Assembly: GCF_000163295.1 (NCBI RefSeq)
Contig: NZ_GG700527.1
Span: forward strand, 1,400,500-1,464,499
Length of the DNA stretch: 64,000 nt
Direction of reading: 5' to 3'
Origin: Anaerococcus vaginalis ATCC 51170
GTDB taxonomy: Bacteria; Bacillota; Clostridia; Tissierellales; Peptoniphilaceae
The translations under genes were made by a program, and so were the position numbers. Positions 18,431 through 28,659 of this stretch are shown here, piece by piece. Position 1 is the first letter of the stretch. Every line of letters begins with the position of its first letter. The notes beneath the pieces are model-generated. The model did not search any database. It saw nothing but the letters and a program-made list of their open reading frames with translations, and was not told the DNA's origin.

Positions 18431-18469
18431 TTTATTAAGCTAGTTTAAAAAACAAACTAGCTTAATAAA
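18431..18469 (-). terminator. Terminator after ssnA
   Basis: Perfect 16-bp arms (TTTATTAAGCTAGTTT and complement) with a 7-nt loop lie immediately after the ssnA stop and end the ygfK-ssnA transcript. Confidence 0.8.
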
Positions 18470-18471
18470 TT

Positions 18472-19794
18472 TTAAAGATTTTTCCAAATTTTTGCAGCTC
18501 TTTGTCTTGAATCTGCATGGATTTTTGCTTGGTCGACTGTTGTAATTATTTTATCTTTCATTACAAATTTTCCATTTATAATTGTATCGTTTACAAGTCT
18601 TCCTGTTAAACCAAATAAACTATGTCCGCCCCAATTGTCCTTGTTAATTGGTGTATATGGATCGTAATTTATTGTAATTAAATCTGCATAAGCTCCCTTT
18701 TTAATTCTTCCTACTTCATTGTTTAGGAAATGTGAAACTATGTCAGGGTTATTTTTAAATTGCATTTCCAAAGTTTCTCCAAATCCTTTTGTTGGATCTT
18801 GGGTATTGTGAGCTTGGATAATATTTGCAACTTTCATTGATTCAAACATATCGTTTGTATAGGCATCTGTTCCTATTCCTACTTTTAATCCTTTTTCAAA
18901 AAATCTATTTACTGGAGGAACTCCTACTGCGTTGTTCATATTTGATTCTGGATTAAAAATTACTGGTGTATTATTTTTCTTTAATATATCCATTTCTCTT
19001 CCATTTATATGAACACAGTGGATAGCTAAGGAATTTTCATTTATTATGCCAAAATCATTTAGTCTTTCTACAATTCTTTTGCCGTATTTTCTTTGGCAAT
19101 CCCATTGGTCTTCGATTCCTTCTGCAACGTGAACGTGGAAGCCATTATAAACTCCATCCATTGCATCAAGAGCTTTTTCTAATGATTCATCTGAAAGGGT
19201 AAAGGAAGCGTGAAGTCCAAATAATCCTCTTAGCATATCATCATTTTCTTTTTGAGAATATTTAATCCAATCCACGTTTTCTTTTATTTCCCTATCTCTG
19301 ATTTCAACTCCATCACGATCTGAAAGCTCATAACAAAGATTTGTTCTAACTCCTACTTCTTTTGCAGCTTCTCCAAGAGTAAATAGAGAATTTTCTACAG
19401 AATTTGGTCCTGAATGGTGATCAATTACTGTTGTAACTCCATTAGCTATTGATTCCATATAAGTTGTTAGGGCATTTAATCTTACATCTTCTGTTGTAAG
19501 CTTTCTATCAAGAGCCCACCATAAGTTTTCTAAAACATTAAAGAAATTATCTGTTGGTTTTGAAACTGCCATTCCTCTTGCATAAGCTGAATAAATGTGT
19601 GAGTGAGCACATATCATTCCTGGCATAAGAAGTTTTCCTTTTAAATCAATTACTTCTTCATCAGGATATTTTTTTAAAATATCCTGATTTTCTCCAACAT
19701 CTTCTATTAATTTGTCCTTGATATAAACTGCGCCGTTTTCATAAAAATTATTATTTTCATCGTTTGTAATTATTAGGCAATTTGATAATATCAT
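18472..19794 (-). CDS. ssnA: SsnA aminohydrolase-like protein
   Basis: A 440-aa amidohydrolase-superfamily protein. Metal ligands are visible as GMICAHSHIYS (about 59-65), HVHVAEG (about 222), HCVHING (about 258) and GTDAYTND (about 311). SsnA occurs next to YgfK in selenium-linked purine clusters and belongs to genes reported as uric-acid-induced in gut bacteria. Its exact step is not established from sequence, though ring deamination or opening is expected. The ATG lies 9 bp after ygfK. Confidence 0.9.
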   Translation of the reverse strand: MILSNCLIITNDENNNFYENGAVYIKDKLIEDVGENQDILKKYPDEEVIDLKGKLLMPGMICAHSHIYSAYARGMAVSKPTDNFFNVLENLWWALDRKLTTEDVRLNALTTYMESIANGVTTVIDHHSGPNSVENSLFTLGEAAKEVGVRTNLCYELSDRDGVEIRDREIKENVDWIKYSQKENDDMLRGLFGLHASFTLSDESLEKALDAMDGVYNGFHVHVAEGIEDQWDCQRKYGKRIVERLNDFGIINENSLAIHCVHINGREMDILKKNNTPVIFNPESNMNNAVGVPPVNRFFEKGLKVGIGTDAYTNDMFESMKVANIIQAHNTQDPTKGFGETLEMQFKNNPDIVSHFLNNEVGRIKKGAYADLITINYDPYTPINKDNWGGHSLFGLTGRLVNDTIINGKFVMKDKIITTVDQAKIHADSRQRAAKIWKNL

Positions 19795-19803
19795 CTTATC
19801 TCC

Positions 19804-22800
19804 TTATGAATTTAAAATTTCACTTGGCTTTATATAGTAAGCATAGTTTTCTTCGATGGCTTTTATTAGTTTTTGCATATTTTCTGACAAATCATCTAAG
19901 TTTTCTGTTTCAATTACTTTACCATTTTCAAGTCTAACTAGATATTTATTACCATCTTTTAAGAAACCTGTATTTGTTGAATCATCAAAGTCTTCTTTTG
20001 TCCAAAATACTGTAAGTTTATCTTTGTAAGGACGTCCTGCGTGTGGGCAATAGAATCCACAGTTGCCACATTCATTACACATTCCATCTAAGTGGATTAT
20101 TTGATGAAGATTATTAAATCCATCAACCTTTATAGCCACGTTTGCTCTGTTTGGACAAACTTCTGTACACATTTCACAAATTTGATTACATTTTAAACAT
20201 CTGTATCCTTCATTTTTGCCTTGGATTTTTTCTTGAAGTCTTCCTCTTTTTTCAAAAATTATTTTGTTTTGTTCTTTAACTTCAAATTTTTCAAAATCAT
20301 TTTCTAGATTTTCTTTTGCTAAAATATCAAGACAAACTGCTTTTGCTTCTCCCATTGCTTTTACAATAGTGCTTGCTCCAGCTCTACAATCTCCAATTAC
20401 ATAAACATTGTCGATATTTGTTTCGTAATTTTCTGTAGTTTTTACATTGCCCCAATCATCTAAATTAATATTATTTTCTTTGAATGCGCTTGTATCTACT
20501 CTTGCTCCTGTTGCTCCAATTACTGTATCAAATTCAAGGTCAAGTTTTTCTCCTGTTGAATTGATTGATCTTCTTCCAGATTCATCAAATTCCCCAAGTT
20601 CCATTTTTTCGCATTTTAAAACTTTTCCGTCATAAGAATAAGGAGCTACTAATTCATAAATTTTGTGTCCTTCTTCTTTTACATCATTCACTTCTTCTTG
20701 AGTTGCAGGCATGTAAGCTTCTGTTCTTCTGTAAACTAAGGCTACGCTTTCAACTCCTTCAAGTCTTGCTGCAGTTCTTGTGCAATCCATAGCTACATCT
20801 CCTGCACCTACAACCGCAACTTTTTTACCAACATTTGCCTTGCCATTCATTCTTACATCCCATAAGAAATCAAGAGCATCAAGGATATTTTCGCTTCCTT
20901 CTTTTACTGGAGATCTTCCCTTCTCCCAAGCACCTGTTGCAGCAATTATATAATCATAATCTTTTTTCAATTCTTCATAAGATTCTGTAACTTCGGAATC
21001 AAAAACAAATTTTACGCCTTGTTTTACAGCGATTTGGTAATCTCTTTCGATTTGTTCGTCAGAAATTCTAAATTCTGGAATAACGTGGCTTACAATTCCG
21101 TAAGGTTTTGATAATTTTTCTCTTACTGTAACATCCATTCCATTTCTTCTTAAATAAGATGCTGCAGCAATTCCACCAGGACCTGCTCCTATAACAAGAA
21201 CTTTTTTGTCTGATTTTATTTCTGATTCTTTAATATTTTCTACAAACTTATCTTGAGCCTTATCAGCTGCTATAAGTTTCATATCTCTTATTTGAAGGCT
21301 CTTTTCATAGTCAACTCTTGTACAATGATCTTGGCAATAATGTGCACAAAGTTTTCCAAGAATTGTTGGTGCAGTATTGTCCATCGCAATAACTTCAATC
21401 GCCTTATCGTATTCACATTCAGCAACTAATTGCAAATATTCAGGAATTTGTTGTTGGATAGGACAGCCACCATCTTTACAAGGAGCCTTGTAGCAATCTG
21501 TAAGTGGAAGAGTTGAATTTGTTTTTCTTGATCCAACTTTTTCTCTGTATAATTTATTATTAACCCACTCGCTTATGATTTTATCTCTAAGTTTTACAGT
21601 TTTTTCTACATCAACATCGTGTAGTTTATCACTTAATAAATCTTCAGTTTCTTTTGCCAATTGGTTAAATCTTAAATATCCACCTGGTTTAAGAATTGTT
21701 GTTGCAACTGTAATTGGTTGACCTAAAGCTTCAAAAATTTCTTTAATATTTCTAGCATCAGCCCCGCCAGAGTATGACATTGGAAGTTTGCCATCAAATT
21801 TTTCTGAAAGCATAGCTGCCATAGAAATAGTTAATGGAAGAAGAGCTCTTCCTGACATATACATTTCTTCTGCTGGAAGTTCATTTCTTTTTACATCAAC
21901 TGGGAAAGTATTTGTAAGCTTTACACCAAAGGCAAGATCATTTTTCTTTGCAAGATCTAATAATCTTTCAATCATAACAACTGCATCTTCGTATTGAAGG
22001 TCATCTTTGAAATGGAAATCTGTAAAAGAAATATAATCAAAGCCCATATCATCAAGAGTTTTTCTTGCATATTCATAACCTAACATTGTTGGGTTACATT
22101 TTATAAATGTAGATATTTTCTTTTCATCTATTAGATATGTTGCAATTTTTTCAATTTCTTCTGCAGGGCAACCGTGAAGGGTTGAAAGTGTTATAGAATC
22201 ACAAATATTTGTGCTGATTTTTTCTAAATCTTTTTTATCAAATTTTGAAAATTTATCGATATTTTCTTCAAGATATAATTTACATTCTTTAAATACTTCT
22301 GTGTCTTTAGCATTTCTTAAATTTTCAATATATGTATCAATTTTTTCAGATTTTATTCCTTCAAGATCATAACCTACTGACATATTGTAAGCAAAATCTT
22401 TTTTATCAGAAATATTTAATTCTTTTGTCAAAGCAATAATTGCAAAATATGCTTTTACATATTCATTGTAAGCTTCTTTTACTGTAAGCTCTGTTGACCA
22501 TTCACAGTTATAACATTCATCTTCCGAATTTATACATGGTTTTGCAACAGCTTTTTGTATATCTACTCCATCAAGTTTTTGAACTGTTTTTAATTCAATA
22601 AATCTTGCTCCTGCAAGATAGGATGCTAGAATATTTTGGGCAAGTTGAGATTGAGGACCTGCTGCAGGGCCTACTGCTGATGAAATCTCATCGCCAAAAA
22701 CAGTTTTTAACATTTTTCCTGATTCATTTTTGTAGAATTTTTCTTTTTTAATTCCAAAAATAGAACCTTCATTCTTATATTCTTCCAAAGCCCAATTCAT

Positions 22801-22839
22801 TAGGTCTTTAAAAGGTATAGGTCTCATAAATTCACTCAT
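19804..22839 (-). CDS. ygfK: YgfK, large flavo-iron-sulfur reductase subunit (putative selenate reductase family)
   Basis: This 1011-aa multidomain protein starts with a TIM-barrel-like domain related to dihydropyrimidine dehydrogenase (to about 430). A GltD-type Cys-rich section (from about 470, CKDGGCPIQQQIPEY) and two nucleotide-binding Rossmann motifs follow: IGAGPGGIAAA at about 553 and VGAGDVAMDCT at about 685. The C-terminus has two 4Fe-4S clusters (CLKCNQICEMCTEVCP and CNECGNCGFYCP, about 890-945). YgfK accompanies labile-Se Mo hydroxylases. The older name selenate reductase is a prediction, and reductive chemistry on a purine intermediate fits this neighbourhood better. RBS AAGGAG precedes the ATG. 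Confidence 0.92.
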   Translation of the reverse strand: MSEFMRPIPFKDLMNWALEEYKNEGSIFGIKKEKFYKNESGKMLKTVFGDEISSAVGPAAGPQSQLAQNILASYLAGARFIELKTVQKLDGVDIQKAVAKPCINSEDECYNCEWSTELTVKEAYNEYVKAYFAIIALTKELNISDKKDFAYNMSVGYDLEGIKSEKIDTYIENLRNAKDTEVFKECKLYLEENIDKFSKFDKKDLEKISTNICDSITLSTLHGCPAEEIEKIATYLIDEKKISTFIKCNPTMLGYEYARKTLDDMGFDYISFTDFHFKDDLQYEDAVVMIERLLDLAKKNDLAFGVKLTNTFPVDVKRNELPAEEMYMSGRALLPLTISMAAMLSEKFDGKLPMSYSGGADARNIKEIFEALGQPITVATTILKPGGYLRFNQLAKETEDLLSDKLHDVDVEKTVKLRDKIISEWVNNKLYREKVGSRKTNSTLPLTDCYKAPCKDGGCPIQQQIPEYLQLVAECEYDKAIEVIAMDNTAPTILGKLCAHYCQDHCTRVDYEKSLQIRDMKLIAADKAQDKFVENIKESEIKSDKKVLVIGAGPGGIAAASYLRRNGMDVTVREKLSKPYGIVSHVIPEFRISDEQIERDYQIAVKQGVKFVFDSEVTESYEELKKDYDYIIAATGAWEKGRSPVKEGSENILDALDFLWDVRMNGKANVGKKVAVVGAGDVAMDCTRTAARLEGVESVALVYRRTEAYMPATQEEVNDVKEEGHKIYELVAPYSYDGKVLKCEKMELGEFDESGRRSINSTGEKLDLEFDTVIGATGARVDTSAFKENNINLDDWGNVKTTENYETNIDNVYVIGDCRAGASTIVKAMGEAKAVCLDILAKENLENDFEKFEVKEQNKIIFEKRGRLQEKIQGKNEGYRCLKCNQICEMCTEVCPNRANVAIKVDGFNNLHQIIHLDGMCNECGNCGFYCPHAGRPYKDKLTVFWTKEDFDDSTNTGFLKDGNKYLVRLENGKVIETENLDDLSENMQKLIKAIEENYAYYIKPSEILNS

Positions 22840-22961
22840 TTTTTTACTCCTTAATTATAATATGATAATTTAATAGGTTTAAATCTTAAAATCGCTCTAT
22901 TGTTTAATACAGACTTAATTAAAAACTCATATATTAATATTATCAAAATTTTTATTGAAAA

Positions 22962-24332
22962 TTATTTAGCTAATTTTCTTTTTATAAATTTTCCATATCC
23001 TGGAACTCCTAAATATTTCCCTTCTGATAATACAAACTTTCCTCTGCACAATACTGTCTTAACTTTATAATCGGACTCAAACCCCTCATATGAAGTATAG
23101 TCTACATTTGAATGTCTATTTTCTTGTTTAATAACATATTTTTCTTTTTCTAATATTATTATATCAGCATCACTATTTGGGTTAATATTTCCCTTTTTAG
23201 GATATAATCCAAATATTTTAGCTGGATTAGCTATTAATACCTCTATCAATCTATCAAGACTTATTCCTCTTTTTAACCCCTCTGATAGTATCAGCTCTAA
23301 TCTTTCTTCAACACCTGGTGCTCCACCTGGGCAATCATAAAAATTATCTTTATAAGGTAACTTCTCTGTTTCATAAAAAAATGGACAATGATCTGTAGCT
23401 ACAACATTAACTTCACCATCAATTATCCCTTGCCATAAAGCATTTTGATCAGATTTTTTTCTTAAAGGAGGTGACATAATATATTTTATTCCTTCAGAAT
23501 TACCGCCATCAATATATTTTTGCTCATCTAATAACAAGTATTGAGTACATGTCTCACAATATAAATTTTTAACTCCTCTTTTTCTAGCCTTTTTTATTTC
23601 ATTTAAACCTAATTCCGTTGAGGTGTGAACTATATATAATTTAGGATATCCTGCTATTTCAGATAAATAAATTAGTCTATTGATTGCTTCCGCTTCTGTT
23701 TCAGCCGGTCTAGTTTTTGCGTGATAAATAGGATCTAACTCATTCTTTGACTTTGCCTCTTCTCTTAATTCTGCAATTGCTCCATCATTTTCACAATGAA
23801 CACATACTACTGTCCCAGTTTCTTTAGCTTTTTTCAATATTTTTAAAATTTTATCATCATTAAGTTTTCCACCATAAGTTGTGTATATTTTTGTTGAAAC
23901 TATACCTTCATTTTTATGATATGATTCCATTAATTCCAATGTTTTATCTCTTGAATCTTGGATTGCTCCATGAAAAGAGTAATCAATTATAGCTAAATCT
24001 TTTGCCATTTTATGATATTTTTTTATCATTTCATCAAAATAGCTTTCTTTAGATCCAAAAGCTATATGATCTACTATTGTTGTAGTTCCTCCACAAGCAG
24101 CAGCTCTTGTACCTGTGTGAAAATCATCAACAGCAACAAATTTACCTAAATCTAGAGACATATGGGTGTGAACATCTACGCCTCCTGGTAAAGTTAGTCT
24201 TTCTTTCGCATCATATATTTCACACTCGTCATCATTAAGATTGCACCCTATAGATTCTATCTTCTCTCCATTTATTTTAATATCTACTATATTTTCACCG
24301 TATAAATTAGCATTTTTAATAATTAAAGACAT
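22962..24332 (-). CDS. hydA: Dihydropyrimidinase / hydantoinase, copy 2
   Basis: 456 aa from the ATG at 24332, which has AGGAG 8 bases upstream. A longer reading from 24386 would overlap the permease and is unlikely. The metal site is complete: H55 and H57, carbamylated K148, then VHCEND, VHTST and ATDHCPF. It is clearly paralogous to the enzyme at 8391-9773. Coupling to a dedicated NCS1 permease 10 bp upstream suggests it serves an imported hydantoin, allantoin or dihydropyrimidine rather than the internal purine intermediate. Confidence 0.92.
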   Translation of the reverse strand: MSLIIKNANLYGENIVDIKINGEKIESIGCNLNDDECEIYDAKERLTLPGGVDVHTHMSLDLGKFVAVDDFHTGTRAAACGGTTTIVDHIAFGSKESYFDEMIKKYHKMAKDLAIIDYSFHGAIQDSRDKTLELMESYHKNEGIVSTKIYTTYGGKLNDDKILKILKKAKETGTVVCVHCENDGAIAELREEAKSKNELDPIYHAKTRPAETEAEAINRLIYLSEIAGYPKLYIVHTSTELGLNEIKKARKRGVKNLYCETCTQYLLLDEQKYIDGGNSEGIKYIMSPPLRKKSDQNALWQGIIDGEVNVVATDHCPFFYETEKLPYKDNFYDCPGGAPGVEERLELILSEGLKRGISLDRLIEVLIANPAKIFGLYPKKGNINPNSDADIIILEKEKYVIKQENRHSNVDYTSYEGFESDYKVKTVLCRGKFVLSEGKYLGVPGYGKFIKRKLAK

Positions 24333-24342
24333 ATTCCATCTC

Positions 24343-25806
24343 CTATTTTTTCTTAACAATTTTAAGATATAAATAGTACAAAGCACCTGTAGCTATTACA
24401 CCAAATACATAAGCATTATTGAATATCCATGTTATTGATTCAATATATTTACCAGCAAATATTAATGCTGTCATTATAATGAATAATACTATTACAGGGA
24501 TGTTCCACCCATTGCTATAAAAATACTTACCTTCATTCGTCTTATAAACATCAACCATATCTATTTCAGTCTTATATTCAAATAGATATGATACCAAATA
24601 TATACCTGATATAGGACCAATAAGTGCACCTAATAACTGAGTTACATTGAAAATAAGATTATAAGCACTTGACAAACTATCCCAAGGCCTTGCTAATAAA
24701 GCCAATAAAGCAACTAATATAGTAACAACTTTATATGGTATTTTATTTTTAGTTAAAGTCGCTGCGATATTCACTGGTGGAATTAAATTTCCAGCAACAT
24801 TAGTAGTTAAAACAGCCAAAATTATAAAAATAGAGAATATAATTCTTATAAATATACTAGGAAAATTTCCTACTAATACGGCAGGTTCCCAAATTTCTTT
24901 ACCAAAAGCTAGTAATCCACCAGCTGTCCCACACATTCCTACAAAAGAAATATAAAATGTCATTAAAGGAGCTGAAATAATTTGCCCAACACTTTGTGCT
25001 TTTTGGTTTACACAATTCCTTGTAAAGTCTGGCATTGATAATGCAATTCCTCCGTCAAAAGCTATCATAGCTGAAAGAGCCGGCCAAAAAAGTTTCCAAA
25101 AGCTAATACCTGGTTTTGCTTGAAGTATTTTTGCTCCAAATAATGTTTTAAAGCTCCAGTCAGCGGTATAAAGTCCCCAGATAATAACTATTAGGCTTAG
25201 AACAATTAATATAGGTGCTGACACGCCTTCTAGTATTTTAACTGCCTTGCTACCTGAAGCAGCAATATATACGTTCATAATCCAAAAAATTATAAATGAA
25301 ATAAAGTGAGCTTTAAATCCCATTTCTAACCAACTTGGAAAAATAGCGCCAATTATCGTATATATAGCTTGACCTCCGATCCATGCTTGAACACCAAACC
25401 AAAATACCCCAAGAATAGCCCTAATAAATGATGGAAAAATTGTACCTTTTTTACCAAATACAATTTTGCTAAGCATCGGATATGCCATACCATATTTTGT
25501 ACCAAAATGACCCAAAACTATAGCTACTCCCATAACTATGGTATGTCCTAATACAACAGTTAGTAAAGCCTGTCCCCAAGACATTCCTGACACCAACAAG
25601 CCACTTGCTACTTGATACACGGCTATAGAAACAATCATTCCAATCCATAAATTCGATATATCCTTAGTGTGCCAATTTCTGTCTGTAGACTTTATAGGTG
25701 AGCTTATTTCATTATAATCATTTTCATGATTATTTATCTCTTTTATCCCTAATTCGGTTAAATCATATATGTCGCCATTTAAAACTTGATTTTTTTGTTT
25801 TTCCAA
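24343..25806 (-). CDS. NCS1 cytosine/allantoin/hydantoin permease
   Basis: A 487-aa integral membrane transporter with about 12 segments. The N-terminus shows the NCS1 pattern: DRNWHTKDISNLWIGM, then GMAYPMLSKIVFGKKG with the conserved loop before helix 3. It probably imports a pyrimidine, hydantoin or allantoin with Na+ or H+. It starts at a TTG with AGGAGG 7 bases upstream. Together with hydA copy 2 it forms a two-gene operon. Confidence 0.9.
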   Translation of the reverse strand: MEKQKNQVLNGDIYDLTELGIKEINNHENDYNEISSPIKSTDRNWHTKDISNLWIGMIVSIAVYQVASGLLVSGMSWGQALLTVVLGHTIVMGVAIVLGHFGTKYGMAYPMLSKIVFGKKGTIFPSFIRAILGVFWFGVQAWIGGQAIYTIIGAIFPSWLEMGFKAHFISFIIFWIMNVYIAASGSKAVKILEGVSAPILIVLSLIVIIWGLYTADWSFKTLFGAKILQAKPGISFWKLFWPALSAMIAFDGGIALSMPDFTRNCVNQKAQSVGQIISAPLMTFYISFVGMCGTAGGLLAFGKEIWEPAVLVGNFPSIFIRIIFSIFIILAVLTTNVAGNLIPPVNIAATLTKNKIPYKVVTILVALLALLARPWDSLSSAYNLIFNVTQLLGALIGPISGIYLVSYLFEYKTEIDMVDVYKTNEGKYFYSNGWNIPVIVLFIIMTALIFAGKYIESITWIFNNAYVFGVIATGALYYLYLKIVKKK

Positions 25807-26044
25807 AACTTACCTCCTTTTCAAATTTCAAATTTGAATAAGATAACAACTTTCTAATTTAATATTAAACGTTTTCTTAATAAACACTTTGCAAATTCGA
25901 AGCAATTCAAAATACTACAGTTCCTTTTATAAATATTATATTATTAATTTTATGTATATTTATCATTTAGCAAAAGATTTTTAAAAGTTAATCGCTTTTC
26001 ATAAACTTGAAAGTTTTATCTTATTATTAACCGATATAAATTTA

Positions 26045-26074
26045 TATCAAGAAAGGACTAAGCCTTTCTTGATA
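26045..26074 (-). terminator. Terminator after ygeY
   Basis: Perfect arms TATCAAGAAAGG / CCTTTCTTGATA around a 6-nt loop lie just after the ygeY stop. The following T-run is weak, so termination may be partial. Confidence 0.65.
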
Positions 26075-26084
26075 TGATTTTAAT

Positions 26085-27404
26085 TTATTTTGTATATTCT
26101 AGTGGTAAAACTGCGTATGTTGCTGCACAAGTTACTAAGTCTTGTTTGAATGTAACTTCGTTTGGTGCGTGAGCTTGATCTTCTGCTCCTGGTCCAAATC
26201 CTATTACTGGAATATTGTGTCTTCCCATTATAGCAACACCGTTTGTTGAGAATGTCCATTTATCTGTTAATGGTAAATCTTTTCTCTTTTCAATTTCTTT
26301 TTCTACATTTGGAGCTATTCTCTTATCTCCATAAAGACCTTTGTATGCTCTTTCTAATGCTTTTGTTACTTCGTGATCTTTAGGAATTACCCATGTTGGG
26401 AAATAGCATTCTTGTTTTTTGCTTACGCCAGTCCATGATGGTCTTTCGTAATCATACATTGTAACTTTTGCACCGAATTTTTTAGCTGATGGTAAATCTT
26501 CAATTTCTTTTATGCAAGACTCCCATGTTTCTCCAGCTGTCATTCTTCTATCAAGTGAAATTGCACAAGAATCTGCAACTGCACATCTTGATGGAGAAGT
26601 ATAGAAAATTTGGCTTGTTGTAACTGTTCCACGTCCTAAGAAGTTTGCTTCTTTGTATTCAGGATTGTATTTTTCGTCAAGCATTTTTACAAGACCTTTT
26701 ATTTCTACTGAATCGTCTGCTGGATTTTCGTTTAATTGTTCGATTTCGTTAAGGATTTTTGCCATTTTATAAATTGCGTTGTCTCCTCTTTCTGGAGCTG
26801 AACCGTGGCAAGAAACTCCTTTAACTTCTACACGGATTTCCATTCTTCCTCTTTGTCCTCTGTAGATTCCACCGTCTGTTGGTTCTGTTGAAACTACAAA
26901 TTCTGGTTTGATTCCTTCTTCTTCAATCATATATAACCAGCAGTTTCCATCACAGTCTTCTTCTTGAACTGTTCCTGTAACTAAAACTCTATATTTATCA
27001 TTTAAGAATCCTAAATCTTTCATGATTTTTGCGCCGTAAACTGCAGATACGATTCCACCTAATTGGTCTGAGCCACCACGGCCACCAATTAAATTTTCAT
27101 CTTCAAATCCTTCGTATGGATCAAATTCCCAGTTATCAATGTTTCCAATTCCTACTGTATCAATGTGACCATCAAATGCGATTTGTTTTTCGCCTTTACC
27201 CATTTCGCCAAGTACATTTCCTTGACCATCAATCCAAGCTTTATCAAAGCCTAGTTTTTCCATTTCTTCTTTTATTCTTTTTGATTTATCGCCTTCTTCG
27301 CAAGATTCACCATGTTTTAAAATTAAATCTCTCAAGAAAGCATTCATATCTTCTGAATAATTTTGAGCAGTTTCTTTTACTAAATCATAATTAATTTCTG
27401 TCAT
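26085..27404 (-). CDS. ygeY: YgeY family selenium-metabolism-linked hydrolase
   Basis: A 439-aa M20-family metallohydrolase. Metal residues are in [10 protein letters not shown] (about 73-82) and QEEDCDGN (about 148), and the C-terminus has [15 protein letters not shown]. It belongs to the ygeWXY set found with labile-Se Mo hydroxylases and induced by uric acid in gut bacteria. A decarbamoylation or deacylation role that yields 2,3-diaminopropionate for the lyase is plausible but inferred. It follows ygeW by 28 bp. Confidence 0.92.
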   Translation of the reverse strand: MTEINYDLVKETAQNYSEDMNAFLRDLILKHGESCEEGDKSKRIKEEMEKLGFDKAWIDGQGNVLGEMGKGEKQIAFDGHIDTVGIGNIDNWEFDPYEGFEDENLIGGRGGSDQLGGIVSAVYGAKIMKDLGFLNDKYRVLVTGTVQEEDCDGNCWLYMIEEEGIKPEFVVSTEPTDGGIYRGQRGRMEIRVEVKGVSCHGSAPERGDNAIYKMAKILNEIEQLNENPADDSVEIKGLVKMLDEKYNPEYKEANFLGRGTVTTSQIFYTSPSRCAVADSCAISLDRRMTAGETWESCIKEIEDLPSAKKFGAKVTMYDYERPSWTGVSKKQECYFPTWVIPKDHEVTKALERAYKGLYGDKRIAPNVEKEIEKRKDLPLTDKWTFSTNGVAIMGRHNIPVIGFGPGAEDQAHAPNEVTFKQDLVTCAATYAVLPLEYTK

Positions 27405-27432
27405 TTAAATCTCCTTTTTAATTTTAAAATTC

Positions 27433-28647
27433 TTATTTATTTTCGTCTTCTTTGTCAACTAATCTTTCTTTGTTAGCTTCAATTAATTTTTCAATTGTAG
27501 CTTTAGGATCTTTAACTTTTTGTAAGAATATCATTGCAGCAATTATATATGGTTTAAAGCTTGCTTCTTTGTAAAGTGGATCTCTATATCTATCAAATAC
27601 AGATTCATCAACTTCTCCATCTTCACATGAAAGTCCTGTTATATCTGCTGGAAGACAGTGCATGTATAAAGCTTTACCATCTTTTGTAAGTTTCATCATT
27701 TCTTCTGTACAAGCCCAGTCCATGTGTTCTTTGTTTTGTTCAAGAAGTCTTTGTTCAAGTTCATCAATTCCTTTTTGATCTCCTTTTGCATAAAGATCTG
27801 TTCTTTCTTCCATAGCTGCAAATGGAGCCCAAGATTTTGGATAAACTATATCAGCATCTTTGAAAGCTTCTTCCATTGAATTTGTTTTTGTAAAGCTTCC
27901 ACCGTATTTTTTAGCATTTTCTTCTGCAATTTCTTCAACTTCTGGCATTATTTCGTATCCTTCTGGATGAGCTAAAACTACATCCATTCCAAATCTTGTA
28001 AATAAACCTGAAATTCCTTGAGGAACTGAAAGTGGTTTACCATAAGATGGAGAATAAGCCCAAGTCATAGCAACTTTTTTACCTTTAAGATTTTCAATTC
28101 CACCAAATTCGTGAATAACGTGAAGTAAATCTGCCATAGCTTGAGTTGGATGGTCAATATCGCATTGAAGATTTACAAGGTGTGGTCTTTGTTCAAGAAC
28201 GCCGTGATCATATCCTTCTTGTACATATTCAGCAAAGTCTTTCATATATTTGTAGCCTTTGCCTATATACATATCATCTCTTATTCCAACTGTATCAGCC
28301 ATAAATGAAATCATGTTAGCTGTTTCTTTTACAGTTTCACCGTGAGCTTGTTGTGATTTTCCTTCGTCTAAGTCTTGAACTTCAAGTCCTAGCATATTTG
28401 CAGCTGATGCGTATGAAAATCTTGTTCTTGTTGAATTATCTCTAAATAATGAAATAGCAAGTCCTGAGTCAAAGATTTTTGGAGAAATATTTTTTTCTCT
28501 CATTGCTCTTAATGTATCAGCAACTGTAAAAATTGCTTCAAGTTCATCTTGTGATTTATCCCATGTGTGGAAAAAGTCATCGTGGTATAAGTTTTCAAAA
28601 TCTAAGCCTTCTAATTTTTCTAATAATTTGTTAATATCTTGTGTCAT
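27433..28647 (-). CDS. ygeW: YgeW knotted carbamoyltransferase
   Basis: A 404-aa member of the ATCase/OTCase superfamily. The carbamoyl-phosphate loop is FRDNSTRTRFSYASA (about 70) and the second substrate site shows MHCLPADI (about 332). YgeW is a trefoil-knotted transcarbamylase with no firmly assigned substrate. In this operon it could remove carbamoyl groups from ureido intermediates and conserve them as carbamoyl phosphate, which would yield ATP through carbamate kinase; that is inference. Confidence 0.92.
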   Translation of the reverse strand: MTQDINKLLEKLEGLDFENLYHDDFFHTWDKSQDELEAIFTVADTLRAMREKNISPKIFDSGLAISLFRDNSTRTRFSYASAANMLGLEVQDLDEGKSQQAHGETVKETANMISFMADTVGIRDDMYIGKGYKYMKDFAEYVQEGYDHGVLEQRPHLVNLQCDIDHPTQAMADLLHVIHEFGGIENLKGKKVAMTWAYSPSYGKPLSVPQGISGLFTRFGMDVVLAHPEGYEIMPEVEEIAEENAKKYGGSFTKTNSMEEAFKDADIVYPKSWAPFAAMEERTDLYAKGDQKGIDELEQRLLEQNKEHMDWACTEEMMKLTKDGKALYMHCLPADITGLSCEDGEVDESVFDRYRDPLYKEASFKPYIIAAMIFLQKVKDPKATIEKLIEANKERLVDKEDENK

Positions 28648-28659
28648 TAATTTTTTCTC

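Noticed and set aside
24333-24386. Longer N-terminus of hydantoinase copy 2
   Set aside because: It would overlap the permease and ignore the AGGAG site that precedes the ATG at 24332.
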